Below are positions 1 through 7,573 of a stretch of 64,000 bases of DNA, piece by piece. Made by a program: the position numbers and the translations under genes. Each line of letters starts with the position of its first letter. The first letter of the stretch is position 1. The notes under the pieces are model-generated. The model made no database searches and was not told the origin of the DNA. It saw only the letters and a list, made by a program, of their open reading frames with translations. The DNA comes from Rhodanobacteraceae bacterium (GTDB lineage Bacteria; Pseudomonadota; Gammaproteobacteria; Xanthomonadales; Xanthomonadaceae), in the NCBI GenBank assembly GCA_024233975.1, contig JACKOX010000002.1, forward strand, positions 1 through 64,000. The letters run 5' to 3'.

Positions 1-582
1 ACTCATGATCGGGCGGGAAACTATCGCGCTGCCCCTTCATGTCCCAGTCCTGTTCCACCAGACACTTTCTGCGACGGAACCTACATGCGTATCGAGCAGG
101 CGGCACCTGTGTTGAAGATCACCTTCAACCCCGAGCAAGACCCTTCGGAAGATCCGGATGTTGTTTCGGACTGGACAGCAAACTACATTCCGCCCGCCAC
201 CCCGGTCGAGCCGTCCGGCGTGTTGGGTTTGCCGGCCACTTATCGCCTGGAATGGGCAGATGCCCTGCAGTATCCGGATGGAACGGTTTATCCAATATTT
301 CCTCTGCCGCCGCTGCCGCCAGTGGGGACCTTCTTTGTGGCGCTGCAGTACTACTGGAATGCGGCGGATTTGGTCGGCGATTCCGGAAAGCAGTATTTTG
401 GCGCGCCCGCGCTGCCGGTGGTGTTCCAGCAATACGTCAATGGCACCCTGCCAGGAGCAGATGCCATCCCGCAGCGCGCCAACTACGGCATGGCATTTCG
501 GCCGGCGCGCCGCGCGGTCTACTCGCTCCCGCCCGGCACTTCGCCGACAACGAGGTCGGAGTCTCATCCTACGGTGCAATAG
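1..582 (+). CDS. Secreted protein of unknown function, C-terminal part (gene enters from left edge)
   Basis: The reading frame is open from base 1 to the TAG at 580-582 with no start inside, so the 5' end lies outside the window; the internal ATG at 85 is probably not the start. The 193 visible residues align end to end with the C-terminal third of the next gene (768-2309), including the shared blocks FCDGTYM, LKITFNPEQ, YIPPATPVEPSGVLGLPATY and VVFQQYVNGTLPG. The two are therefore tandem paralogues. Cysteines and proline-rich stretches suit an exported protein, and the paralogue has a signal peptide. No catalytic motif or named domain is recognised. Confidence 0.75.
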   Translation, partial: THDRAGNYRAAPSCPSPVPPDTFCDGTYMRIEQAAPVLKITFNPEQDPSEDPDVVSDWTANYIPPATPVEPSGVLGLPATYRLEWADALQYPDGTVYPIFPLPPLPPVGTFFVALQYYWNAADLVGDSGKQYFGAPALPVVFQQYVNGTLPGADAIPQRANYGMAFRPARRAVYSLPPGTSPTTRSESHPTVQ

Positions 583-584
583 TG

Positions 585-690
585 TTTGATCAGCTACTGA
601 AGTCCTTAGTGCAAGGGGGCCTTGGCGTCCGGCTGGTGTATGAAGCGTTGGTGGGGGTGGATTTGCCCGCGTTTCTGTTTCTCTCGCAGG
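585..690 (-). pseudogene. Degenerate copy of the 3' end of lpxL (duplication remnant)
   Basis: Starting at TTTGATCAGCTACTG (587-601), the DNA after the first paralogue resembles the DNA after the second paralogue, which there is the 3' end of the lipid A acyltransferase gene. Both contain CCTTGxxxTCCGGxTGGxGTxTGAAGCG. Read on the minus strand the remnant gives IHPHQRFIHQPDAK, against WIHRRFKRQPDGK at the C-terminus of the intact acyltransferase. The resemblance fades near 690. The tandem duplication unit evidently included the secreted-protein gene plus the end of lpxL. It is a remnant and not an expressed gene. Confidence 0.6.
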
Positions 691-767
691 TATCGATGAT
701 CCGGCATTTGCCGAGTGCTGTGTTGGTGAGCCGCTCCACGTCGGAGCCAGTTTGATAGGGAGTGTCG

Positions 768-2309
768 ATGATGGAAATTCGAGGATGGTTGTGTCGGATG
801 GCCTTGCTGGTCGGCATTGGATTGGCGACGAATGTCGGCGCCGTGCAGGTGAGCGACGGATATGGGCAGGTATTGATCCTGCCGGTCTGGACTACTACCG
901 GTGGGCATTCCACGCTACTGAACTTCCAGCCACACCTCTGGGGAGCAGCAAAGCTCCGGGTGCTGGATGGAGATGGCGCCCTGGTGTTGAGTGGCAACCT
1001 GTATTTCCGTAGCGACTGGACAGCCGCGATCGGTCCGAATCCCGATGGCGGAAGCCAGTTGGTCAGCAATGATCCGGCCTGTCTGCTGGTTCCGGGCGAA
1101 AACGGCGTGGAACCCATGAGCGGGCCGCTACATCTGTCAGCCGACTATGGCTCCATCGAGGTAATACTGATGGGGTATGCGCCTTATTCTGTTGAGGGCA
1201 GTCAGAATGAGGTGCTGCAGGAAATCGCGAATTCCGATTGTGATGCACTGGCCGCACGTTGGAACGGCGGGAGCTGGGCGGAGACTCCTGAGCTGGGGTT
1301 TTCGGTGCCAGAGGACGATTGGAACAAGATGAGTGCCACTTGGTCGATCATCCAGGTGGAGCGCGGGACGCTCTACTTTGTTCCGGGTGTGTCTTTGGAT
1401 CGATACTCCGATCAGGTGCAGCACACGCCCCCGGGTGATGCTTTGCCCAATCTGGCCAGTGGGCACGATGCCGGTACCGACGAGGGCAAGACTGTCAGTC
1501 GGGTTTGCGATTCAACGATGGAATGCTCGGAAGACACCTGGGCGACGCCATTGGACGCGGTGGCCGCGGCGTTGCTGATGGATTCCTATCGCGGTGACTT
1601 CATCATCGATCCGAATCTGGGGGCGGCAACGGACCTGATAATCACCTACCCGCTGGCGCCTTATTTCGCTGAACGCGATGGGCCAGATAGCACTCTGGCG
1701 AAGGCGCATGTCCGCATGGATTCCGCCGACCGTGATGGAACCAGCCGGACGGGGACCGTCTGCCCAAGTCCCTCGCCGCCGCATGTGTTCTGCGACGGGA
1801 CCTATATGGATATCGAGCAGCCAGCGCCGATGCTGAAGATCACCTTCAATCCCGAGCAGGAGCCCTCGGCGGATCTGGATATCCTATCCGACTGGACATC
1901 GACCTACATCCCTCCCGCCACTCCGGTCGAGCCTTCCGGTGTGTTGGGATTGCCGGCTACCTATCGTCTGGAAAAAGCCGATGCCCTGCAGTACCCGGAC
2001 GGAACGGTTTCCCCCCTATCTCCCTTGCCGCCGCTGCCGCCAGCAGGGACCTTCTTTGTGGCGCTGCAGTACTACTGGAATGCGGCGGATTTGGTCGGCA
2101 ATTCCGGAAAACAGTATTTTGGCGCGCCCGCGCTGCCGGTGGTGTTCCAGCAATACGTCAACGGCACCCTGCCTGGGCCGGATGAGGTCGCACAACGCGC
2201 CAACTACGGCATGGCGTTCCGGCCGGCGGGTCGTGGGGCATATACGCTACCGCCCGGGGGAGGGTCTGTCCCGCACCAAGCTTCGGACGTTCGTCCTGAG
2301 GCGCAATAG
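768..2309 (+). CDS. Secreted protein of unknown function, full-length paralogue
   Basis: 513 residues from ATG 768. The frame also offers GTG 762 and ATG 771; the AGGGAG at 757-762 is best spaced for 768 or 771. The N-terminus is a clear signal peptide (basic MEIRGW, then a hydrophobic run ending near VGA-VQ). The mature start (VSDGYGQVLILPVWT followed by TLLNFQP and LxVLDGDGALVLSGNLYF) resembles a recurrent family of exported gammaproteobacterial proteins that I know only as hypothetical. The C-terminal third is repeated in the truncated upstream gene. The gene ends 7 bp before the convergent lpxL stop. Function unknown; an extracellular or outer-membrane role is an inference from the signal peptide only. 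Confidence 0.8.
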   Translation: MMEIRGWLCRMALLVGIGLATNVGAVQVSDGYGQVLILPVWTTTGGHSTLLNFQPHLWGAAKLRVLDGDGALVLSGNLYFRSDWTAAIGPNPDGGSQLVSNDPACLLVPGENGVEPMSGPLHLSADYGSIEVILMGYAPYSVEGSQNEVLQEIANSDCDALAARWNGGSWAETPELGFSVPEDDWNKMSATWSIIQVERGTLYFVPGVSLDRYSDQVQHTPPGDALPNLASGHDAGTDEGKTVSRVCDSTMECSEDTWATPLDAVAAALLMDSYRGDFIIDPNLGAATDLIITYPLAPYFAERDGPDSTLAKAHVRMDSADRDGTSRTGTVCPSPSPPHVFCDGTYMDIEQPAPMLKITFNPEQEPSADLDILSDWTSTYIPPATPVEPSGVLGLPATYRLEKADALQYPDGTVSPLSPLPPLPPAGTFFVALQYYWNAADLVGNSGKQYFGAPALPVVFQQYVNGTLPGPDEVAQRANYGMAFRPAGRGAYTLPPGGGSVPHQASDVRPEAQ

Positions 2310-2316
2310 TCTTTGA

Positions 2317-3270
2317 TCAGCTACTGGAGTCGTCGGCGTAAACGTCCTTGCCATCCGGTTGGCGTTTGAAGCGGCGGTGGATCCACAGGTACTGCTCGGG
2401 GGCGTCGCGGACCATGGCTTCGATTTCTGCCATGACGCGTGCGGTATCGGTGGAGGCGTCCTTGGAGGGGAAGTTCAACATTGCCGGGGTCAGGCGCAGG
2501 CGATAGCCGCGGCCATCGTCGGTGCGACGATGGTGGAAGGCGATCACCTTGGCGCCGGACAGCCGGGCCAGCTGGTGCGGCGAAGTCAGGCTCCAGGCCG
2601 GACGCCCGAAGAAGGGCACGAAGACGCTGTCACCGCGACGGGTTTCCTGGTCGGGCGCGAACCACAGGATGCCGCCGTCCTTGAGGTGCTTGATCGCCGG
2701 ACGCAGGGCGTCACGCGGGAACATGGCTGGTGCGTAACGCAGGCGGCCACGGCGCACCGCCCATTCCAGAACGGCCTGACCATGCGGGCGATACATGCCG
2801 GCGACGGGTGCGTGGTCGCAGAGCAGTCGGCCGCATATCTCCAGTGTGACGAAGTGGCCGGACAGCAGGATGACGCCCTTGCCTTCCACCAGCGCCGCCT
2901 TGAGGTGGTGCAGGCCTTCGATTTCGGTGTGCTCACGCGCGGAGTCGATGCCACCCCACCAGGCGCGGATGAATTCGAACAATCCCATGCCCAGGTTGGC
3001 GAAGCTGTCGCGCAGCAGGCGCGACCGTTGCTGCGCCGACAGCTCGGGAAAGCAAAGTTCCAGGTTGCGCTGGGCAATGTGACGCCGCGAGCGCAGCAGG
3101 CGCAACAGCAGCCAGCCGAGGCCGCGCCCCAATCCTCGCTGCAACGCCCAAGGCAGCCGGGCAGCCAGCAGGGCTGGCAGCAGGAGTAGCCACTGCGGCC
3201 AGCTGGCGGGGCGGCGCGGCGCGGCTCCGGGCCGGGCCGGATCGATGCTGGGTCTGGCCTTGTCGTTCAC
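2317..3270 (-). CDS. lpxL: Lipid A biosynthesis acyltransferase (LpxL/HtrB family)
   Basis: 317 residues, the usual size for late lipid A acyltransferases, which move a secondary acyl chain from acyl-ACP to Kdo-lipid A at the inner membrane. A hydrophobic N-terminal anchor lies at about residues 27-60. The catalytic HX4E motif is GHFVTLE (His139, Glu144), followed by the family blocks YRPHG and ILWFAPDQE. The start is a GTG; upstream on the same strand a TAGAAT box sits only 6 bp away (3277-3282), leaving no room for a ribosome-binding site, so the mRNA may be leaderless. It is divergent from waaA, which adds the Kdo acceptor. Whether it is LpxL, LpxM or LpxP by specificity cannot be told from sequence. 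Confidence 0.9.
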   Translation of the reverse strand: MNDKARPSIDPARPGAAPRRPASWPQWLLLLPALLAARLPWALQRGLGRGLGWLLLRLLRSRRHIAQRNLELCFPELSAQQRSRLLRDSFANLGMGLFEFIRAWWGGIDSAREHTEIEGLHHLKAALVEGKGVILLSGHFVTLEICGRLLCDHAPVAGMYRPHGQAVLEWAVRRGRLRYAPAMFPRDALRPAIKHLKDGGILWFAPDQETRRGDSVFVPFFGRPAWSLTSPHQLARLSGAKVIAFHHRRTDDGRGYRLRLTPAMLNFPSKDASTDTARVMAEIEAMVRDAPEQYLWIHRRFKRQPDGKDVYADDSSS

Positions 3271-3276
3271 CGGTGC

Positions 3277-3282
3277 ATTCTA
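3277..3282 (-). promoter_or_regulatory. Candidate -10 box of lpxL (possible leaderless promoter)
   Basis: TAGAAT on the minus strand, six bases before the GTG start of lpxL. No Shine-Dalgarno sequence is possible in between. No convincing -35 element is seen. The same TAGAAT-N6-start arrangement occurs before the gene at 29306. Confidence 0.4.
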
Positions 3283-3334
3283 TCGGCTGCGCCGTTCCCG
3301 CGAAGCGCGCACGTTGTCGTGCATCGATAACGGC

Positions 3335-3340
3335 TATCCT
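3335..3340 (+). promoter_or_regulatory. Candidate -10 box of waaA (possible leaderless promoter)
   Basis: TATCCT six bases before ATG 3347 of waaA, in the 76-bp gap shared with the divergent lpxL. No ribosome-binding site is visible before the ATG. The -35 region is unremarkable, so this is a weak call based on position. Confidence 0.35.
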
Positions 3341-3346
3341 TCGCGG

Positions 3347-4651
3347 ATGCTGAAACAGACCGGCCACGCGCTGATGCGCGTGATCTACAACATCACCATG
3401 TACGTGCTGACGCCAGTGATCCTGTATCGACTGGCGCTTCGCGGAGTGCGCCACCGTGGCTACCTGTCGCGCTGGGCCGAGCGTTTCGGCTTTTTCCCCG
3501 ATCCCGGTCTGCGCGACACGCTGTGGGTGCATGCGGTCAGCGTGGGCGAGGTGAACGCCGCCGCGCCGATGATCGACGTGCTGCGCGAGCGCTATCCGCA
3601 GTATCCGATCGTGGTGACCACGGTGACGCCGACCGGTTCGGATCGCGTGCGCCGCATCTGGGGCGACAGCGTGTTCCATGTCTACCTGCCCTATGACCTG
3701 CCGGCGTCGATCCGCCGTTTCCTGAAGCGGGTGCGACCGCGGCTGGCCATCATCATGGAGACGGAGATCTGGCCCAACCTGTTCTTCTGCTGCCATGACC
3801 GCAAGCTGCCCATCGTGGTGGCCAACGCGCGCCTGTCCGAACGCTCGCTGCGTGGTTACGGTCCGGTGCGTCCGCTGGCGCGCATGGCGATCCGCTGCGC
3901 TGAATGGGTGGCGGCGCAGTCGCAGCAGGATGCGGATCGCCTGATCGAGCTGGGTGCGGATCGTTCGCGGGTGATCATCGCCGGCAACCTCAAGTACGAC
4001 ATGGACGTGCCGGAGTTTCTCGACGAGCAGGCGCGTGACTGGCGCGAAGCCTGGGGCGAGCAGCGGCCAGTGTGGATCGCCGCCAGCACCCACGAGGGCG
4101 AGGAGGAAAAGGTCATCGATGCGCACAGTCGCGTGCTGCGTCGGTTCCCGGATGCCCTGCTGCTGATCGCTCCACGTCATCCCGAGCGCTTCCGGCCGGT
4201 GGTTCAGCTTTGCCGGCAGATGGGCTTCCGCACCAGCTGTCGCAGCGAGGATGGGCTGGCATCGATGGACAGCCAGTGCTTCGTCATCGATACGCTGGGC
4301 GAGCTGCTGGGTTTCTTCGCCGCGGCCGACGTGGCCTTCGTGGGCGGCAGTTTCACCACCATCGGCGGCCATAACGTGCTGGAACCGGCGGCGCTGGGCG
4401 TGCCAGTGCTGGTCGGGCCGCACACCTTCAACTTCACCGAGGTCACCGATCTGCTGCTGGAAAGCGGCGCCTGCCTGCGTGTCGCCAACGACGTGGAGCT
4501 GGCGGAGACGGTGCAGACCCTGCTCGACGACAAGAATCGTTGCAACGACATGGGCAACCGGGCGCGCGAGACGGTCGAGGCCCAGCGTGGCGCGTTGCGG
4601 CGCATCCTGTCCATGCTGAAAGGCCTGCTCGGTTCCAAGGCCGCGATTTGA
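3347..4651 (+). CDS. waaA: 3-deoxy-D-manno-octulosonic acid (Kdo) transferase
   Basis: 434 residues, normal for WaaA/KdtA, which transfers Kdo from CMP-Kdo to the lipid A precursor at the inner face of the inner membrane. Residues 13-30 form the N-terminal membrane anchor. WVHAVSVGEVNAA holds the catalytic Glu68; ETEIWPNLF and FVGGSFTTIGGHNVLEP are conserved GT30 and glycosyltransferase signatures. ATG 3347 is preferred because it leaves a gap to divergent lpxL and sits six bases after a TATCCT box; ATG 3374 is an alternative, and an upstream extension would overlap lpxL. A strong terminator follows. Confidence 0.95.
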   Translation: MLKQTGHALMRVIYNITMYVLTPVILYRLALRGVRHRGYLSRWAERFGFFPDPGLRDTLWVHAVSVGEVNAAAPMIDVLRERYPQYPIVVTTVTPTGSDRVRRIWGDSVFHVYLPYDLPASIRRFLKRVRPRLAIIMETEIWPNLFFCCHDRKLPIVVANARLSERSLRGYGPVRPLARMAIRCAEWVAAQSQQDADRLIELGADRSRVIIAGNLKYDMDVPEFLDEQARDWREAWGEQRPVWIAASTHEGEEEKVIDAHSRVLRRFPDALLLIAPRHPERFRPVVQLCRQMGFRTSCRSEDGLASMDSQCFVIDTLGELLGFFAAADVAFVGGSFTTIGGHNVLEPAALGVPVLVGPHTFNFTEVTDLLLESGACLRVANDVELAETVQTLLDDKNRCNDMGNRARETVEAQRGALRRILSMLKGLLGSKAAI

Positions 4652-4705
4652 GGCTGCGGCAGTTCGGCTCCATGCCGTCCTGCAATCGAAACCGGCCCCG
4701 GAAAT

Positions 4706-4736
4706 GACAACGGCCCGCGAGTAGCGGGCCGTTGTC
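4706..4736. terminator. Bidirectional terminator between waaA and tolC
   Basis: A perfect 13-bp stem, GACAACGGCCCGC / GCGGGCCGTTGTC, with a 5-base loop (GAGTA), lies between two convergent genes. The run of T is short, so termination may rely mostly on the very stable stem. Confidence 0.85.
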
Positions 4737-4760
4737 CAATCACGAAGGCGCGTGGCGCGA

Positions 4761-6194
4761 TCAGTTCGGCATCGGCTCCGTCTCGGCGGTGGCCAGCGCC
4801 GCTTCCGCGTCGGCGGTCAGGTGCTGGTTGACTGATTTGATGTCTTCGACGTCCAGCGTGCCGGCCGCGGCCTTCAGGTTCAGCGTGTTCACCAGAAAGT
4901 CGTGGCGGGCACGCGACAGCTCGCGCTGCGCGGTATACAGCTGCTGCTGGCTCTGCAGCACGTCGACGATGGTGCGGGTGCCGACCTCGAAGCCGGCCTC
5001 CGTGGCATCCAGCGCGCTCTGCGCGGAGACCACCGACTGCGTGCGCGCATCGATGCTGCTGATGCCGGCGATCAGCGCGCGATAGGCGTTGCGGGTCTGT
5101 CGGGTGACCGCGCGACGCTGCTGCACCAGCTGGTCTTCCACGGCATCACGGGTGTACACCGCCTGGCGGACGCGTGAGCGCGTAGCGAAGCCACTGAAGA
5201 TCGGTACGCTGAGGCTGATGCCAATGGTCGGGCCATCCGACAGGCTGTTGGCCGGGAAGCTCAGACCATTGGAGGTGAAGGTGCCCCAGCTGGCATTGTC
5301 GCTGTAGCCGACCGAGGCGCTCAGCGTCGGCAGGTGGCCGGCGCGGGCGGTGCCGATGTCCTGGTTGGCGGCGATCACGGCCAGCTCACGGGCTTGCAGC
5401 GCCGGATTGCTGTCCAGTGCCTCGGTGACCCAGTCGTCGATCTTCTGCGGCTCGGGCAGCATCGGCTGGAAGTTGGATTCCAGGCCCTTGATGTTTTCCA
5501 GCCACGTCCCGGTGATCTCGGACAGCGCCTCGCGGGCGTCATCCAGGGCGTTCTCGGCGGCGATCACGTTGGCGCGGGCGCTGTCGTGGCGGGCGCGGGC
5601 TTCGTGCACGTCGGTGATCGCAGTCAGGCCAACTTCGTAGCGCTGCTCGGCCTGGTCCAGCTGGCGACCCACCGCACGCTGCTCGGCGCGTGACAGCACC
5701 ACGCTGTCGATGGCGGTCAGCACGGCGAAATAGGCCTGCGCGGTGCGCGTCATCAGGCCGTCCAGCGCCGCCTCGTACTCGGCAGCAGACTGGTCGGCAC
5801 GGGCGCGGCTGGCGTGCAGGCGCGTGTAGTTGGTGCGGTCGTACAGGCTCTGGCGCAGGTCGAAGCTGTAGCTGCGCGAGCGGGTGTCGCTGTTGCTCTT
5901 GCTCAGGCCAAAGCCGACCGTGCCGTCCTCGTTGGGGACGGTGGAAATGCTGGTGCTGTCGCGGTCGCTGTCGTTCAGCGAGGCCGAGGCACTGATCTGC
6001 GGCAGCAGCGCGGCGCGCGACTGCACGACGCCTTCGCCCTGCGCCAGCTTCTGCGACTCGGCGGCGCCCAGCTGCGGGTCGCTGTCGCGGGCCATGCGGT
6101 AGGCGTCCATCAGGTCGGACGCGGCGGCTGGGCCGGACGCGCCGACGGCGGTCAGGGCCAGGGCGAGGGCAAGGCTGAGGGGGCGGAGGGTCAT
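4761..6194 (-). CDS. tolC: TolC-family outer-membrane efflux protein
   Basis: 477 residues with a signal peptide (hydrophobic segment ending PAAAS-DLMDAY). Two repeats of the outer-membrane efflux domain follow, each with long alanine-, glutamine- and arginine-rich helices; the typical motif YEVGLTAITDVHEARARH occurs near residue 195 and its partner FEVGTRTIVDVLQSQQQLY near residue 390. TolC trimers form the outer-membrane exit duct for RND pumps and type I secretion. A ribosome-binding site AAGGAA lies before the ATG. It is 35 bp downstream of the Pcm-like gene on the same strand. The RND permease and adaptor at 7574-11854 lack their own outer-membrane partner, so this TolC is a plausible one. 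Confidence 0.93.
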   Translation of the reverse strand: MTLRPLSLALALALTAVGASGPAAASDLMDAYRMARDSDPQLGAAESQKLAQGEGVVQSRAALLPQISASASLNDSDRDSTSISTVPNEDGTVGFGLSKSNSDTRSRSYSFDLRQSLYDRTNYTRLHASRARADQSAAEYEAALDGLMTRTAQAYFAVLTAIDSVVLSRAEQRAVGRQLDQAEQRYEVGLTAITDVHEARARHDSARANVIAAENALDDAREALSEITGTWLENIKGLESNFQPMLPEPQKIDDWVTEALDSNPALQARELAVIAANQDIGTARAGHLPTLSASVGYSDNASWGTFTSNGLSFPANSLSDGPTIGISLSVPIFSGFATRSRVRQAVYTRDAVEDQLVQQRRAVTRQTRNAYRALIAGISSIDARTQSVVSAQSALDATEAGFEVGTRTIVDVLQSQQQLYTAQRELSRARHDFLVNTLNLKAAAGTLDVEDIKSVNQHLTADAEAALATAETEPMPN

Positions 6195-6229
6195 GGTGAT
6201 TCCTTGGTTTGAATCTGCAGTTTGGCTCG

Positions 6230-6886
6230 TTACAGGACGAAGCGCGCCACTGGCGCGGCTCCGTGCAGGTATGGAATGTCGGTTTCGAACAGGCTTTCTT
6301 CCTGCCAGCGCTCTTCATCGGTGCGCGTCACCAGCACGGCTTCCATCACCGGCGACTGGCCACGAACCACGAACAGGCGACCACCCGGACGCAGCCACTC
6401 GCGGAAACGTGACGGAATGGTCGTCACTGCACCAGACACGACCACCGCATCGAACTGCCGCTGCGGTTCGTATTCCAGCGCATCGGCCTGCGCCACGCGC
6501 AGGTTGCTGAGTCCCATCTGCTCGGCCCGGGAACGCGCGCGATCAACGAAATCCGCATGGATGTCGATGCTGACCACGGCACGCGCCAGGTGCGCCAGGC
6601 AGGTGCTGAGGTAGCCGCTGCCGGTACCGACTTCCAGCACTTCCTCGTGCTCGTCCAGATCCAGCGCCTGCAGCAGGCGGCCTTCGATCACCGGCTTGAG
6701 CATGACCTCGCCATGTTCCAGCGGTAGCGCCAGATCGGCATAGGCCAGCTTGCGATGACGCGGCGCGACGAAGTCCTCGCGGTTCACCGCGGCGAGCACG
6801 TCGAGCACCCGCGGGTCCAGCACTTCCCAGGGGCGCACCTGCTGCTCGACCATGGCACGGCGAGCTTTGTCAAAATCGATCGGCAT
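6230..6886 (-). CDS. pcm: Protein-L-isoaspartate O-methyltransferase family protein
   Basis: 218 residues. A class I SAM-dependent methyltransferase fold is shown by motif I VLEVGTGSGYLSTCLA (about residues 83-98), the acidic VSIDIH strand end and the GGRLFVVRG motif. The N-terminal ARRAMVEQQVRPWEVLDPRVL region is typical of the Pcm-like proteins found beside tolC in Xanthomonas relatives. Pcm repairs isoaspartyl residues in damaged proteins using SAM; this shorter branch has not necessarily kept that activity. An AGGACAG ribosome-binding site precedes the ATG. It is probably co-transcribed with tolC. Confidence 0.8.
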   Translation of the reverse strand: MPIDFDKARRAMVEQQVRPWEVLDPRVLDVLAAVNREDFVAPRHRKLAYADLALPLEHGEVMLKPVIEGRLLQALDLDEHEEVLEVGTGSGYLSTCLAHLARAVVSIDIHADFVDRARSRAEQMGLSNLRVAQADALEYEPQRQFDAVVVSGAVTTIPSRFREWLRPGGRLFVVRGQSPVMEAVLVTRTDEERWQEESLFETDIPYLHGAAPVARFVL

Positions 6887-7058
6887 CGGGAGTCTGTCCT
6901 GGAAGCGGGAAAAGGGCGCAAATTTTACGTCCTTGGCTGCGTCCGGGCCACTTATGGCTTATGGGTCGGCAGGATGGCGGCTGGAAGGGCGATTCCGTAG
7001 TGCCGGAAGTCATCGGGGATGGGTGACAACTCTCAGGTTGGAGAGTTTGTTCATTGTT
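6887..7058. other. Intergenic stretch with no recognised feature
   Basis: This is the first part of a 687-bp gene-free interval between the pcm-like gene and the RND permease gene. It should hold the promoter of the pcm-tolC unit, but I see no convincing -35/-10 pair. The rest of the interval is occupied by the inverted-repeat element. Confidence 0.5.
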
Positions 7059-7139
7059 TGATTCAAGAGCTTTCACTGTCCCTTTGGGCCAGCGAGTATC
7101 TTTTCTTTGATTCGGCAAAGAAAAGTCACCAAAAGAAAG
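7059..7139 (+). repeat. Left inverted-repeat arm of the intergenic element
   Basis: It pairs with 7481-7556 when that arm is reverse-complemented. The outermost block TCAAGAGCTTTC (12 bp) is identical in both arms. The inner end is CCAAAAGAAAG. Confidence 0.7.
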
Positions 7140-7480
7140 CCGACCCGAAGTCCGCGTGGCGGCGATGAAGCTGCCGCCATTCCCTGCGTTGCTCAGAACC
7201 CGGCGGACGGCGCGAACTCGGCCATACATGGCCTCAAACAAACGCGCCTTTCCCCGCCGGCTTCCTCCGCTACTCGGCGCTCCCACGGGGCCCAAAAGCG
7301 ATGAAGCAGCACATTGCGACGCTTTTCGGGTCCCCTCGTTCGTGGTGAGGCGGAGTCGATCAGGCCCGTTAGGGGCGCGTGCAGGACGCACGCGCGTTTT
7401 CGCCAATTCAGGGATGAATTGTCGAAAACCCCGGCTTCGGCTCACGAACCCGCGAAGCGGGCGCGAACGCGGGGTGTCAT

Positions 7481-7556
7481 TTCTTTTGGTTCGGTTTTCT
7501 TTGGACAAGCAAAGAAAATGAACTCGGTCGCCGAAGGCGAACGAAAGCTCTTGATC
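7481..7556 (-). repeat. Right inverted-repeat arm of the intergenic element
   Basis: Reverse complement of the left arm with scattered mismatches. It ends 17 bp before the stop codon of the RND permease gene, so in RNA from that gene it could also fold as a 3' hairpin partner. Confidence 0.7.
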
Positions 7557-7573
7557 GGAAAGCGCGGTACGCA

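Larger units (their letters stand above)
7059..7556. mobile_element. MITE-like intergenic element with long terminal inverted repeats
   Basis: About 498 bp bounded by imperfect inverted repeats of about 80 bp (7059-7139 and 7481-7556). Shared blocks in the arms, in order, are TCAAGAGCTTTC, CCTTYGG, CGAGT, TTTTCTTTG, CAAAGAAAA and CCAAAAGAAA. Each arm also contains its own small palindrome TTTTCTTTG-N6-CAAAGAAAA. The roughly 340-bp interior has open frames but none with a start, ribosome-binding site or recognisable domain. The layout resembles a non-autonomous mobile or repeat element. From memory, similar 'CAAAGAAAA...CCAAAAGAAA' sequences recur between genes in Xanthomonadales genomes, but copy number cannot be judged from one window. 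No transposase and no clear target-site duplication is seen. Confidence 0.65.

Noticed and set aside
606..908. Open frame on the minus strand between the two secreted paralogues
   Set aside because: Its end matches the C-terminus of the lpxL product but the rest does not; it is a duplication remnant and not a gene.
7107..7550. Several overlapping open frames on both strands within the inverted-repeat element
   Set aside because: No ribosome-binding sites, no domains, and the frames are built from the repeat arms themselves; arginine- and serine-rich shadow sequence.
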